NCBI RefSeq assembly: GCF_000224085.1
Contig: NC_015945.1
Span: forward strand, 3,092,501 to 3,156,500
Direction of reading: 5' to 3'
Source: Allomuricauda ruestringensis DSM 13258
GTDB lineage: Bacteria > Bacteroidota > Bacteroidia > Flavobacteriales > Flavobacteriaceae
DNA: 64,000 bases
The position numbers were made by a program, and so were the translations under genes. The notes beneath the pieces were generated by a model, which did no database searches, was not told the origin of the DNA, and saw only the letters and a list, made by a program, of their open reading frames with translations. This document shows, piece after piece, positions 1-9,408 of this stretch (within the stretch, counting starts at the first letter, position 1; each line of letters begins with the position of its first letter).

Positions 1-1072
1 GAAAGGAAAAATCGCCCTGATTGGCCCACTGGCCGATAGTAGGGAAAATATGTTAGGGACTTGGGCACCAACGGGTGATTTTAACCTGGCCGTTACCATT
101 TTGGAAGGCTTTAATAATGTGGCATCAAATGCAGACATCAAATATGCAAAAGGCGCCAACATTTCTGACGATGTCGATTTTGCCAAGAATGTAAATGCTT
201 TAGGTCGAAGGATAACAATGGATGAACGCTCACCAGAAGCCATGTTGAAAGAGGCCGTGGATCTAGCCAAAACTTCGGATGTTGTGGTGGCCGTAGTGGG
301 TGAAGCCACCGAAATGAGCGGGGAGTCTTCCAGCCGTACCGATATTTCAATCCCGGACATTCAAAAGAAATTGATCAAAGCATTGGTAGAAACAGGAAAA
401 CCTGTTGCATTGGTGTTGATGAGCGGTAGGCCGCTGACCATTCCAGAAGAGTTCGACCTGCCCGTGTCCATTTTACAAGTTTGGCACCCCGGTGTGGAAG
501 CAGGGAACGCTATCGCCGATGTGGTTTTTGGAGATTATAATCCCTCTGGAAAATTAACGGCTACTTGGCCTGTGAATGTGGGACAGATACCTATTTACCA
601 CAGTACAAAAGTCACTGGTAGGCCGGCACCGGAAAGCGGAGAGTTCCAAAAGTTCAGGTCAAACTATCTGGATGCACCCAATGCGCCTTTGTTGCCTTTT
701 GGATATGGTTTGAGCTATACCACATTTGACTATTCCAATCTGCGGTTGAACAAAAAAGAGATCCATCAAGGTGAAGCTATTTCTGCTACTGTGACAATTA
801 CTAATACAGGTAATTATGACGGGGAAGAAGTAGTACAATTGTACCTTCGGGATGTGGTGAGGAGCATTACACCACCAAAACGCCAGTTAAAAGGTTTTCA
901 AAAGGTGATGCTGAAGAAAGGGGAGCGTAAGGAGGTAACCATCACTTTGTCACCAGATGATCTGAAATTCTACAACGCCCAACTGGAATTTGTGTCGGAA
1001 CCAGGAGAATTTGAAGTGTTTGTAGGAACTAATTCCGATGCCGAACTATCAGAAACATTTACGCTTAAATAA
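1..1072 (+). CDS. bglX: Beta-glucosidase, GH3 family, BglX-like (5' truncated)
   Basis: C-terminal part of a periplasmic glycoside hydrolase family 3 enzyme that removes terminal beta-glucosyl residues from oligosaccharides. The frame is open from base 2, so the N-terminal barrel with the nucleophile Asp lies outside the window. Visible are the second GH3 domain with the segment VVGEATEMSGESSSRTDI, which matches the BglX acid/base region (E. coli GEAQGMAHEASSRTDI), the stretch FGDYNPSGKL and PFGYGLSYTTF, and a C-terminal fibronectin-III-like domain ending in FVGTNSDAELSETFTLK. The downstream sulfatase starts 7 bases after the stop, which suggests one operon and a polysaccharide-utilisation role. 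Family assignment is firm; the natural substrate is not visible. Confidence 0.93.
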   Translation, partial: KGKIALIGPLADSRENMLGTWAPTGDFNLAVTILEGFNNVASNADIKYAKGANISDDVDFAKNVNALGRRITMDERSPEAMLKEAVDLAKTSDVVVAVVGEATEMSGESSSRTDISIPDIQKKLIKALVETGKPVALVLMSGRPLTIPEEFDLPVSILQVWHPGVEAGNAIADVVFGDYNPSGKLTATWPVNVGQIPIYHSTKVTGRPAPESGEFQKFRSNYLDAPNAPLLPFGYGLSYTTFDYSNLRLNKKEIHQGEAISATVTITNTGNYDGEEVVQLYLRDVVRSITPPKRQLKGFQKVMLKKGERKEVTITLSPDDLKFYNAQLEFVSEPGEFEVFVGTNSDAELSETFTLK

Positions 1073-1079
1073 ATTTAGC

Positions 1080-2708
1080 ATGCGAATAGGATTAGGCCTT
1101 GTCGGTTTACTTTTAATTGTTTCATGTAAACAACAAGAAAAACCAAAGGATCAAGTCGCTAAAGGCCCACCGAACATCATTTTTATTATGTCCGACGATC
1201 ATGCCTTTCAGGCCATTAGCGCCTATGGACATGAGTTGGGGAAATTGGCTCCGACCCCAAATATTGACCGCATCGCCAAGAATGGAGCCATTTTTCAGAA
1301 TAACTTTTGCACCAATTCCATTTGTGGACCCAGCAGGGCGGTGATTTTAACGGGAAAACATAGTCACATCAATGGTTTTCGGATGAACGGGGAACGGTTT
1401 GATAACAGTCAGCCCACATTACCGAAGCATTTGAAAAAATTGGGTTATGAAACCGCCATTGTCGGAAAGTGGCATTTGCACGGTAAACCAACAGGATTTG
1501 ATTATTGGGATGTTCTGAACGATCAAGGAAACTATTATAATCCTGAATTTATTCAAGGTGAGGATACCACCGTGGTCGAAGGCTATGCCACCGATTTGAT
1601 AACGGACAAGAGTTTGGAATGGCTGAAGCAACGGGAGGGAAACCAAAAGCCTTTCTATTTAATGGTGCACCACAAGGCCCCGCATCGTAATTGGATGCCG
1701 GCACTACGTCATTTAAATGTTTATGATTCGATTACATTTCCCTTGCCCGACACCTATTTTCCGGAATTTAAGAATCAGCGGGCCGCTGCCGAACAACAAC
1801 AGACCATTTACAAAGACATGTACGAGGGTCATGACCTAAAAATGAGCGATGGCTACGGAAGCACAGATTTGGCCCATAATCCATGGACTAAGGATTTTGA
1901 CCGAATGACCCCAGAGCAACGTAACATTTGGGACGAAGCCTATCTTCCAAAGAACAATGCTTTTTATGAGGCCGACCTGCATGGTAAGGAACTGGCAGAA
2001 TGGAAAGGGCAACGTTATTTGCATGAATATTTGGCCACGGTAAAATCTGTTGATGAAGGTATTGGGAAAATTTTGGGCTATTTGGAAGCGACTGGATTGG
2101 ACGAAAACACATTGGTGGTCTATACCTCGGACCAAGGATTTTATTTGGGTGAGCACGGGTGGTTCGATAAGCGTTTTATGTACGAAGAATCCATGAAAAT
2201 GCCCTTATTGATGCAATTGCCAGGGGTCATTGAGCCAGGAACCAATATTGATGCCTTGGTGCAAAACTTGGATTTTGCCCCGACCTTTTTGGATTTGGCG
2301 GGAGGAAAGCAATATGCCGCAAACATGCAGGGCGAATCTTTTAAGGGACTATTGGAGGGTTCCGAGGACGAATTCAAAGATGCCGTATATTATCACTATT
2401 ATGATTTTCCAGCCTTTCACATGGTCAAACGGCAATATGGAGTGCGTACAGATAGGTACAAACTTATCCATTTTTACGACGATATTGATGAATGGGAGTT
2501 TTATGATCTGGAAGAGGATCCCAAAGAATTGCATAATGCCATCAATGATGAAAAATATAGAGATGTCATAGCCTCAATGCACAAAAAATTGGATAGTTTA
2601 CAAACTTATTACAAAGTAACTGACAAGGAATTTGAAACCACTCCAAAGGAAAAGGTGGACAAAACCTATAGAGCTTTTGAAAAACTGCGCGGAATACCAA
2701 TTCAATAG
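1080..2708 (+). CDS. Sulfatase lipoprotein (formylglycine type, S1 family)
   Basis: Secreted sulfatase that hydrolyses sulfate esters, probably on an algal or host glycan. The ATG at 1080 is preferred over 1038 because it gives a lipoprotein signal peptide (MRIGLGLVGLLLIVSC) and does not run into bglX. Residues C-G-P-S-R at about position 82 form the C-x-P-S-R signature whose Cys is oxidised to formylglycine; metal-site residues appear in IIFIMSDDHAFQAIS and the later TSDQGFYLGEHGWFDK. The length of 542 residues is normal for family S1. It sits 7 bases behind a GH3 gene, so it probably acts in the same glycan pathway. No SusC/D pair is in view, so the locus is only its tail. Confidence 0.9.
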   Translation: MRIGLGLVGLLLIVSCKQQEKPKDQVAKGPPNIIFIMSDDHAFQAISAYGHELGKLAPTPNIDRIAKNGAIFQNNFCTNSICGPSRAVILTGKHSHINGFRMNGERFDNSQPTLPKHLKKLGYETAIVGKWHLHGKPTGFDYWDVLNDQGNYYNPEFIQGEDTTVVEGYATDLITDKSLEWLKQREGNQKPFYLMVHHKAPHRNWMPALRHLNVYDSITFPLPDTYFPEFKNQRAAAEQQQTIYKDMYEGHDLKMSDGYGSTDLAHNPWTKDFDRMTPEQRNIWDEAYLPKNNAFYEADLHGKELAEWKGQRYLHEYLATVKSVDEGIGKILGYLEATGLDENTLVVYTSDQGFYLGEHGWFDKRFMYEESMKMPLLMQLPGVIEPGTNIDALVQNLDFAPTFLDLAGGKQYAANMQGESFKGLLEGSEDEFKDAVYYHYYDFPAFHMVKRQYGVRTDRYKLIHFYDDIDEWEFYDLEEDPKELHNAINDEKYRDVIASMHKKLDSLQTYYKVTDKEFETTPKEKVDKTYRAFEKLRGIPIQ

Positions 2709-2748
2709 TGTTATATTTTTTAATTTAGCTAGTTAAATCTTCGAAATT

Positions 2749-3675
2749 ATGACCGTTTGGATTCTGTTCCTATTGGGAATCCTTGTCTTTTTGGCCTTGG
2801 ATCTTGGTGTTTTCAATAAAAACCCCCATATCATAAGCGTCAAGGAAGCATCTATATGGACCAGTGTTTGGGTTACCTTATCAATTTTATTTTCAGGGGT
2901 TGTCTATTGGCTATATGGTACTGGAAATATAGACAATGTAGATGCGCTTACCCCCATGGATGCCAGTTTAAAATATATTACTGGCTACCTCATCGAGCTT
3001 TCGTTGAGTATTGATAATATTTTTGTTATAGCAGTGATTTTCGGATCATTTCAAATTCCACAAAAATACCAACATAGGGTATTGTTCTGGGGAATATTGG
3101 GAGCTATTGTTTTTAGGGCGCTCATGATATTTTTTGGAGTGGCATTGATTAAGAAGTTCGGTTTTATGACCTATATCTTTGGTGCTTTTTTGATCTTTAC
3201 GGCCATAAAAATGCTGGTTTCCAAGCAGGAGGCCTTCAATCCCAAAAAGTCGTTCATCTATAGGAACCTTAGAAAGGTCATGCCCATTACTACGCACATG
3301 CAGGGTCAGAAGTTTTTCATCAAATTACGTCATATTACCGCCGCCACACCATTGTTCATTGCTCTTGTAATTATTGAGTTTACGGATATCCTCTTTGCTT
3401 TGGACAGTGTTCCGGCCATTTTGGCGATTACTTCCGACCCTTTTTTGGTCTTCAGTTCAAATATATTTGCCATTTTGGGTCTCAGGTCGATGTATTTTTT
3501 CCTTTCTAATATGATAAGTAGGTTCTACTACCTTAAGTACAGTCTGGTGGCCATCCTTAGTTTTGTCGGTATAAAAATGATTCTTGCGCACCACTATACT
3601 TTCCCAGAATGGGTTTCGTTGGTCTTTATTGCATTGGCCCTATTTATAGGTGTAGTTGTTTCCAAGAAAAACTGA
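2749..3675 (+). CDS. TerC/Alx family integral membrane protein
   Basis: Polytopic inner-membrane protein of the TerC family, linked in other bacteria to metal (Mn) homeostasis and export or to tellurite resistance. Around eight hydrophobic segments are visible, and the two family-defining acidic transmembrane motifs are present: ELSLSIDNIFVIAVIFG and FTDILFALDSVPAILA. At 308 residues it is the normal Alx-type length. It stands alone, with 40 bases to the sulfatase upstream and a convergent TonB receptor downstream. A TerB-like gene exists at 43.7 kb but is not linked to it. Substrate is not deducible. Confidence 0.9.
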   Translation: MTVWILFLLGILVFLALDLGVFNKNPHIISVKEASIWTSVWVTLSILFSGVVYWLYGTGNIDNVDALTPMDASLKYITGYLIELSLSIDNIFVIAVIFGSFQIPQKYQHRVLFWGILGAIVFRALMIFFGVALIKKFGFMTYIFGAFLIFTAIKMLVSKQEAFNPKKSFIYRNLRKVMPITTHMQGQKFFIKLRHITAATPLFIALVIIEFTDILFALDSVPAILAITSDPFLVFSSNIFAILGLRSMYFFLSNMISRFYYLKYSLVAILSFVGIKMILAHHYTFPEWVSLVFIALALFIGVVVSKKN

Positions 3676-3766
3676 TATTAAAGGACAAAAAAGATATACA
3701 ATTGATGAAGGACAATGTGTATGTCCAATATTATCTAAAACTCTATTTTAAATTGATGTCAAGAAA

Positions 3767-3801
3767 AAGGGATGCCGATATATTGATGGTCGACACCCCT
3801 T
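3767..3801. terminator. Imperfect hairpin between convergent terC and TonB receptor genes
   Basis: AAGGGATGCCGA (3767-3778) can pair with TCGACACCCCTT (3790-3801), ten of twelve positions matching, with an 11-base loop. It lies between two convergent genes, where a bidirectional terminator is expected, but there is no clean T tract, so this is tentative. Confidence 0.3.
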
Positions 3802-3844
3802 GAATCCAATGTCTGCCAAGATAAATTGTGATTTAATTTAATCT

Positions 3845-6022
3845 CTATAGCTGTATCTTAAAACCGCCATTGATGACAAAGCCATCAACCGGGGCGTATA
3901 TATCCAAAAATTCTGGATTGCTTAGATTCCCCGTGTAGATTGCACTGAAACGGGTTTGCCGGGTATCTAAAAAGTTCTCAAAGTTTAGAAAAATCGAAAA
4001 TTTCTCGCCGAGTTTCTTTTCACTCATCAATCCAAGAATCCAATAGGATTGGCCCGTTTCACCATTGCCCAGTTTTTGTGGACTGTAATAATAAGCTTCG
4101 AGACCTACCCAAAGATTTTCCTCCTTTTCGTACATCAGCACATTATTTAAGCGGTGTTTGGCCACCAATGGAAAATCTGATACCATTCCGTTTTCATGCT
4201 GTTTCACATTGGCATGGGTGTAACCGGTGAACAACTTGAAATCACCATACTTAATTTTTAGGTTGACCTCAGCACCACGGGTGTCAACATATCCGTCTGG
4301 TTGCTGAAAGCTATAGAATCCATTTTCATTCGGGACAAGCGTTATGGGGTCGTTGATTTTGGTATAAAAAAGAAGTGTATTGATGGACATCGTCATTCCT
4401 GGCATGGGAACCGACTTATAATTTACATCAAAATTACCACCTAGGGAGCGTTCAAGGTCTGCATCATCTGTATTGATGGGAAGTACGTTCCTGAATTGCA
4501 AGCGTTCCGCATCTTCTGTGAACACTGAAGGAGTTTTGTAACCCATTCCACCGCCCAATCTAAAAGTAAGTGCGCTATGGGGCTCGTAAAGTATTGATAG
4601 TCGTGGAAGGGCCATGGCTCCATAATCCGAATGAAAATCGGCCCGAAAACCGGTTTCCACGGAAAAAGTCTCGTCGATGGGCCATACATTTTGTGCAAAC
4701 AGGCCAAAAATCTGGTAGGATTGGTCCAGGGCATTGGTATTGCTATCCCTTGTATCATTAAAGTATTCTGTCCAGAGATTGGCTCCCAAGACCCATTCAA
4801 GGTCATTTTCTGAATTTACAGAAAAGTTCAGTTCGCTAAAGGAAGAGCGTTGGTAACCCGTAAATGTGAAATCGGGGATTGCTATACTACGATCATAAAA
4901 ACTGAAACTGTTCTTGACTTCCAATCGTTTTTGATCATTAAAGGCATGTTTAAATCCCAATTGGGTGGAGATTCGCTCCGTTTCATTGGATTCAAAATAG
5001 GGATTGGATACGGGCTCGCCTTTTACATAATCCATGCTCCCCCCAAGACGATCTTCCCAAATGGCATTAAATCCCACTAGGAGTTCGGTTTGTTCGCCCA
5101 AATACCAGTACAACTTGGGATTAAGGGTAAAGCGATCAAACTCTGGGATGGCTGTTAATCCGATATCAGCGGGATCGTAGGGTGTGCCCAAGTTATAAGA
5201 AGCGAATACCGTTGTTCCTATTTTGTTGAATTTTTGGGAGTAAAAACCACTAAGGTCCAACCCAAGGGCAGAGGTTCCGTTTGCCATAAAGCTAAGCTCG
5301 GGTTCATCCTCCGGCGTTTTGGAGATTAGGTTTACCAGTCCCGCAATGGCCCCACCACCGTAGAGGGTAGAGCTCGAACCTTTGATTACCTCTACCTGTT
5401 TTAGGTCCAAAGGTGCGATTTGCATTAAACTGAGCCCGCTGGCAAATCCTGAATATAACGGAAATCCATCACGAAGGAGTTGGGTGTACTTACCATCCAG
5501 ACCTTGAATACGTATACTTGAATTGTAACTTGTGGCAGAGGTTTGCTGGGTTCGGATACCTGTACTCTCGTTGAGCAGCATTCGAATATCACCAGGTTTC
5601 ATATTGCCCTTTTCTGAAAGTTCCTCACCGGCGATGACCTCGACCCTGGTGGGAATGTCCTCTATGGTTCTGGAGCTTCTTGTTGACACTAGTGTAACCT
5701 CTTCCATCTCCTCTGTTTGGGGCACAAGGAAAAAGGTCTGTCCTTGAGCCGCCCCATCCAAAGGAAAGGAAAGGCTGCGTTTCAAGGTAGCATAGCCAAT
5801 ATAGCTCAACCGTAGTTTGTATGTGCCATTGGGGATATTTTCCATATGGATTTTACCCGCTTCGTCGGAGATGGTTCCTTGGTTTAGGGAAGGCAAAACT
5901 GCAGTAACCCCTATTAAGGGCTCATTGCTGAGGGAATCCTTTACTGTAATGTCAAGTGTGTTTTGTGCGTATATGGATACCATCCCGAGAAGGGACAATA
6001 TCATGAATAATTTTATTTTCAT
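3845..6022 (-). CDS. TonB-dependent outer-membrane receptor (metal/siderophore type)
   Basis: Outer-membrane beta-barrel importer energised by TonB. It has a signal peptide (residues 1-19, ending IYAQ), a CarboxypepD_reg-like domain at about 22-100 (EPLIGVTAVLPSLNQGTISDEAG), a plug at about 115-235 (IEDIPTRVEVIAGEEL, then VIKGSSSTLYGGGAIAGLVNLIS) and a 22-strand-type barrel to residue 725. The length and plug resemble FecA/CirA-type metal or siderophore receptors rather than the roughly 1000-residue SusC class, and no SusD follows. The gene just upstream (6092-6421) encodes a small exported Cys-rich protein of a type often found beside metal-handling TonB receptors in Bacteroidota, so metal uptake is the best guess. 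Confidence 0.9.
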   Translation of the reverse strand: MKIKLFMILSLLGMVSIYAQNTLDITVKDSLSNEPLIGVTAVLPSLNQGTISDEAGKIHMENIPNGTYKLRLSYIGYATLKRSLSFPLDGAAQGQTFFLVPQTEEMEEVTLVSTRSSRTIEDIPTRVEVIAGEELSEKGNMKPGDIRMLLNESTGIRTQQTSATSYNSSIRIQGLDGKYTQLLRDGFPLYSGFASGLSLMQIAPLDLKQVEVIKGSSSTLYGGGAIAGLVNLISKTPEDEPELSFMANGTSALGLDLSGFYSQKFNKIGTTVFASYNLGTPYDPADIGLTAIPEFDRFTLNPKLYWYLGEQTELLVGFNAIWEDRLGGSMDYVKGEPVSNPYFESNETERISTQLGFKHAFNDQKRLEVKNSFSFYDRSIAIPDFTFTGYQRSSFSELNFSVNSENDLEWVLGANLWTEYFNDTRDSNTNALDQSYQIFGLFAQNVWPIDETFSVETGFRADFHSDYGAMALPRLSILYEPHSALTFRLGGGMGYKTPSVFTEDAERLQFRNVLPINTDDADLERSLGGNFDVNYKSVPMPGMTMSINTLLFYTKINDPITLVPNENGFYSFQQPDGYVDTRGAEVNLKIKYGDFKLFTGYTHANVKQHENGMVSDFPLVAKHRLNNVLMYEKEENLWVGLEAYYYSPQKLGNGETGQSYWILGLMSEKKLGEKFSIFLNFENFLDTRQTRFSAIYTGNLSNPEFLDIYAPVDGFVINGGFKIQL

Positions 6023-6091
6023 TAAAACGGATTTTTGAAGTATGCTGAATTACGGCCAAAAAAATTGACCAAGATTTTATCTTAAGGTAAG

Positions 6092-6421
6092 CTACACTTC
6101 AAGAGTACGTGGGGGTTTCAGGGAAAAGAAATATACTTCTTTGGGAAGAAGTTCAATGTAGTAGGGGACTGGATGAGTTTCTTTCGGAAGTTCCAAGGTT
6201 GCGAAATCCAATGTTTCAAAATTCATTGTAAACCCGGGACAGCGTCCGCAGGCATAAAATGGGGAACAAGGTGTGTTGTCTCCTTCTGAGTGTTCTTCCG
6301 AATCGCCACCGTCACAATGATTCATGGTCGTTGTGCTTGAGCATGCAACTGTTTCCTGACAACATGGATATGAAGACAGGAATATGGTTAACAATGACAT
6401 AAAAATCATCAGGAATTTCAT
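6092..6421 (-). CDS. Small exported Cys-rich protein, DUF6660-like
   Basis: A 109-residue protein with an N-terminal signal peptide (MKFLMIFMSLLTIFLSSYPC) followed by an acidic segment with clustered Cys and His residues: CCQETVACSS, NHCDGG, then CSPFYACGRCPG. This pattern resembles the small DUF6660 proteins that accompany metal efflux or TonB receptor genes in Bacteroidota. It lies 69 bases upstream of the TonB receptor on the same strand and is probably cotranscribed with it. A periplasmic metal-binding or sensing accessory role is inferred; no enzymatic motif is visible. Confidence 0.65.
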   Translation of the reverse strand: MKFLMIFMSLLTIFLSSYPCCQETVACSSTTTMNHCDGGDSEEHSEGDNTPCSPFYACGRCPGFTMNFETLDFATLELPKETHPVPYYIELLPKEVYFFSLKPPRTLEV

Positions 6422-6513
6422 GCTTCAAAGATAATGAATTCCAAAGGTTGGATATGGAGCTATTTAAGGTGCTAATAGTTTTTTATGACCACGGATTTTT
6501 TATAAATCAACAT

Positions 6514-7089
6514 TTATTGGTGCGCTCTCTTTCTTAATTTGCTCAGGAATTCTTGAGATATCCCAAGATAGGAAGCAATATGATATTGTGGAACACGCTG
6601 TACAACGGTAGGGTATTGCTCAAGGAATGTTAGATAACGGTCCATTGCATTTCTAGACATATTTTGAAGCAATCGTTTTTTAAGGACGTGTACATGACGC
6701 TGCATCATAATTCGGAACATTCGTTCAACGGACGGAACTGCTTCAAGAAGTTCTTTTTTTGATTCCAAGGAAAGGAACAATATCTCGGTTTCCTCCAAGG
6801 TTTCGATACTTACTTGGCTGGGAACCTTGTTCTCAAAACTATTGATTTCACTTATCCACCAATCTTCAACCGCAAATTCAACCGTGTGTTCGTTTCCCTT
6901 ATGATCGGTAAAAAATTCACGGGCACAACCCCGTTTAATATATGCTTCAAAACTACAGATGTCTCCCGAGCGTAAAATAAGCGTGTGCTTCGGGAATTTC
7001 TGATACTCAAAAAACTGAAGTGCCATATCGGATTCTTTATCCGATAATTCAATAAAACGTTCCAAATATTTTTTCAGCTCATTTTTCAT
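6514..7089 (-). CDS. Crp/Fnr family transcriptional regulator
   Basis: A 191-residue regulator with an N-terminal cyclic-nucleotide-binding-like beta roll (residues ~25-115) and a C-terminal helix-turn-helix (~150-188, VPQYHIASYLGISQEFLSKL). No Cys set for an FNR iron-sulfur cluster is present. The recognition helix SQEFLSKLRKR lacks the E-x3-R pair used by CRP and FNR to read TGA half-sites, so it is not a good candidate for the TGAY-N4-RTCA boxes elsewhere in the window. This Bacteroidota type is common and its ligand is usually unknown. It is divergent from the aldo-keto reductase gene. Confidence 0.88.
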   Translation of the reverse strand: MKNELKKYLERFIELSDKESDMALQFFEYQKFPKHTLILRSGDICSFEAYIKRGCAREFFTDHKGNEHTVEFAVEDWWISEINSFENKVPSQVSIETLEETEILFLSLESKKELLEAVPSVERMFRIMMQRHVHVLKKRLLQNMSRNAMDRYLTFLEQYPTVVQRVPQYHIASYLGISQEFLSKLRKRAHQ

Positions 7090-7336
7090 AAAATATTAAT
7101 TGAAAAACCGAAAGTAATTTCTTGTCCTAGTTCAATAAAAAGGGGAAAAAAACCCAATAAATTTGTTTTCGGCAATGTATCAAAGAATTTTGAAAGAAAC
7201 ATCTTTTCAATAATTGATGCCATATTTTTGATAAAGAACTCAAGACGAGTTCAAATGAAACACCAAGGATTTTGCTGTACCATAAAGTTGTTTATGGACT
7301 ATTGTGTATTGGGATGAACTTTTAATTTAACTGTTT

Positions 7337-8344
7337 ATGGATTACCGACCGAACAAGAATAGATATAATAAAATGACTTATAATCGCTGTGGCGATAGCG
7401 GTTTATTGCTACCTGCTTTTTCCCTCGGCCTCTGGCATAACTTTGGTCAGACGGATAGTTTTGATACTGCCCGGACCATAGTGCAAAAGGCATTCGATGC
7501 AGGTATCACCCATTTTGATCTTGCAAACAATTATGGTCCCCCACCTGGTTCGGCCGAAACTACTTTTGGTAAAATCTTAAAATCGGATTTGGCCCAATAC
7601 AGGGATGAAATAATTGTGAGCACCAAAGCAGGGTGGAAGATGTGGGAGGGTCCTTATGGTGATTTTGGCTCCAAAAAATACTTGGTCTCCAGTTTAGACC
7701 AGAGTTTAAAACGGATGGGGTTGGATTATGTAGATATTTACTATCACCACCGTCCGGACCCAAACACACCTTTAGAGGAAACCATGGGAACTCTAGATTT
7801 AATAGTTCGGCAAGGGAAGGCACTTTATGTTGGAATATCCAGTTACAATGCAGTTGAAACAAAGGCTGCCCTAAAAATATTAAAAGAAATGGGAACCCCA
7901 TGCTTAATACATCAACCTAGATATTCCATGTTCGATAGGTGGATAGAAGAAGATGGTTTGTTGGATCTGTTGGGGAATGAAGGTGTTGGAAGCATTGTGT
8001 TTTCACCCTTGGAGCAAGGGTTGTTGACCAACAAATATCTTCACGGAATTCCAGAATCATCCAGAGCTGCTTCTGGGCGTGGAAACGGTGCTTTGGAGGT
8101 TGATCAAATCACTCCAAAAAAGCTAGAGATTGTAGCAAGATTAAACAATGTGGCAAAAGAAAGAGGTCAAAGCTTGGCCCAAATGGCACTTTCATGGGTA
8201 AAGCGGGATCCAAGGGTTACGTCCGTCTTATTGGGGGTTAGTAGACCCGAACAATTGGAAGACTCGTTACGGGCTTTGCAAAATCCTGATTTTGACCAAG
8301 AGGAATTGAGCACAATCGAAAATATCCTTTCAGGTAAAGGATAA
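7337..8344 (+). CDS. Aldo/keto reductase, YghZ-like
   Basis: NADPH-dependent aldo/keto reductase of the AKR14/YghZ group (L-glyceraldehyde-3-phosphate or methylglyoxal reductase in E. coli). The N-terminus NRYNKMTYNRCGDSGL and LPAFSLGLWHNFG align with YghZ from its first residues, which supports the start at 7337 rather than the internal ATG at 7373. The catalytic tetrad is visible: Asp and Tyr in THFDLANNYGPP, Lys in VSTKAGWKMW, His in DIYYHHRPDP. The C-terminal cofactor region SVLLGVSRPEQLEDSL is intact. Likely cytosolic carbonyl detoxification. It is divergent from the Crp-like gene, with a 247-base shared upstream region. Confidence 0.92.
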   Translation: MDYRPNKNRYNKMTYNRCGDSGLLLPAFSLGLWHNFGQTDSFDTARTIVQKAFDAGITHFDLANNYGPPPGSAETTFGKILKSDLAQYRDEIIVSTKAGWKMWEGPYGDFGSKKYLVSSLDQSLKRMGLDYVDIYYHHRPDPNTPLEETMGTLDLIVRQGKALYVGISSYNAVETKAALKILKEMGTPCLIHQPRYSMFDRWIEEDGLLDLLGNEGVGSIVFSPLEQGLLTNKYLHGIPESSRAASGRGNGALEVDQITPKKLEIVARLNNVAKERGQSLAQMALSWVKRDPRVTSVLLGVSRPEQLEDSLRALQNPDFDQEELSTIENILSGKG

Positions 8345-8437
8345 TTGCAATACACCTTGCTACTTTAATTTAAAGGATATACCAGTGATAATTTATCCGG
8401 CAAGCGCATTAAATTGAATAATTAATCAACAAGAAAG

Positions 8438-9181
8438 ATGAAAGAAGTTTTTTCCATACTGTTTATTTTGATGCTGAACTTCAATGTTACGGCCCAAGAG
8501 CAAGTGTATGAACTGAGGACCTATGAGTTGGAATTTGGTAGGCCAGAACAGATACTTCACGATTATTTTAAGGATGCATTCATACCGGCCATGAATCGCC
8601 AGGGAATCAAAAATATTGGTGTGTTTGAAGAAGTAGGGGAGCGTTTGCCAAAAAAAATATATGTGCTCATTCCTTATGGTGATATCACTACATTTCAAAA
8701 AAGCAAGGAGTTATTGGTCAAGGACAAAAAGTATATGGAAGATGCCGGTACTTACCTTAAAGTAGCTGAAAGCTTAATCCCGTACAGTAGAATTTCCACT
8801 GATCTTATTCAGTCTACAACTGGTTTTCCAAGCCTTCATAAACCAGCGGACAATGCAGACTTTTTTGAACTTAGAATTTACGAAAGTTACAATGAGGACG
8901 CCCTCCGAAGAAAGGTCAAAATGTTCAATGAAAGTGAATTCAGCATTTTTGAAGATGTTGGCCTTCCCACTGTATTTTTTGGTTCTAACATTGCCGGGAA
9001 CAATATGCCATGCCTAACCTACATGTTGGCATTCAAAGATAAGCAGGCCCACTCGGAAGCATGGAGCAAATTCGGGCCTCATCCGGAATGGAAGCGAATC
9101 TCTAATTTGGAAGAATATGCAAATGCCATGAACAGTATTATACGGGTGTTCTTAAAGCCAGTTTCGTACTCCCAATTATAG
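8438..9181 (+). CDS. Exported NIPSNAP family protein
   Basis: A 247-residue protein with a cleavable signal peptide (ending NVTAQ) and two ferredoxin-like NIPSNAP repeats, each opening with the family signature: YELRTYELEFG near residue 25 and FFELRIYESYNE near residue 145. NIPSNAP proteins have a dimeric alpha-beta-barrel fold; the biochemical role in bacteria is unknown. The export signal puts it in the periplasm or on the cell surface. It stands alone, followed by a 227-base convergent spacer (9182-9408) in which I see only a weak CCCAA/TTGGG hairpin. Confidence 0.85.
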   Translation: MKEVFSILFILMLNFNVTAQEQVYELRTYELEFGRPEQILHDYFKDAFIPAMNRQGIKNIGVFEEVGERLPKKIYVLIPYGDITTFQKSKELLVKDKKYMEDAGTYLKVAESLIPYSRISTDLIQSTTGFPSLHKPADNADFFELRIYESYNEDALRRKVKMFNESEFSIFEDVGLPTVFFGSNIAGNNMPCLTYMLAFKDKQAHSEAWSKFGPHPEWKRISNLEEYANAMNSIIRVFLKPVSYSQL

Positions 9182-9408
9182 TTCAAGAATAATCTTAAAC
9201 TCTTATGTGTTTCGTCAGAATTTATTTTTAAGACTTAATGAACAATGGGACTATATGGAATGGAATGCTTTATTGGTGTGTTACCATTAAACAACTGGTG
9301 TACATGGTCTGTGGTTTAAAGTTTGGCCCAATTTTTTTGGGGAAGCATTGTTTACAAAGTAATTGTATTGGTTGTCGACAGGTCTATTGGCATTGTTAAT
9401 TTAGTGAT

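Noticed and set aside
3609..3803. Possible small gene overlapping the terC 3' end
   Set aside because: It is in another frame of terC for part of its length, has no domain, and runs through the candidate terminator.
6064..6077. TTGAC-CAAG-ATTTT before the TonB receptor, looking like half of the FNR-like box
   Set aside because: The right half (ATTTT) breaks the RTCA rule and no -7 element lies at the right distance.
6514..7089. The Crp-like regulator as reader of the TGAY-N4-RTCA boxes
   Set aside because: Its recognition helix lacks the E-x3-R pair and it is unlinked to the box cluster.
8385..8398. GTGAT-AATT-TATCC before the NIPSNAP gene
   Set aside because: Only one half-site fits and no TAnnTTTG is found 21-23 bases downstream.
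9238..9399. A 53-codon ORF with several Cys residues in the convergent spacer between the NIPSNAP and haemoglobin genes
   Set aside because: No ribosome-binding context, no recognisable domain and odd composition; most likely a chance ORF.
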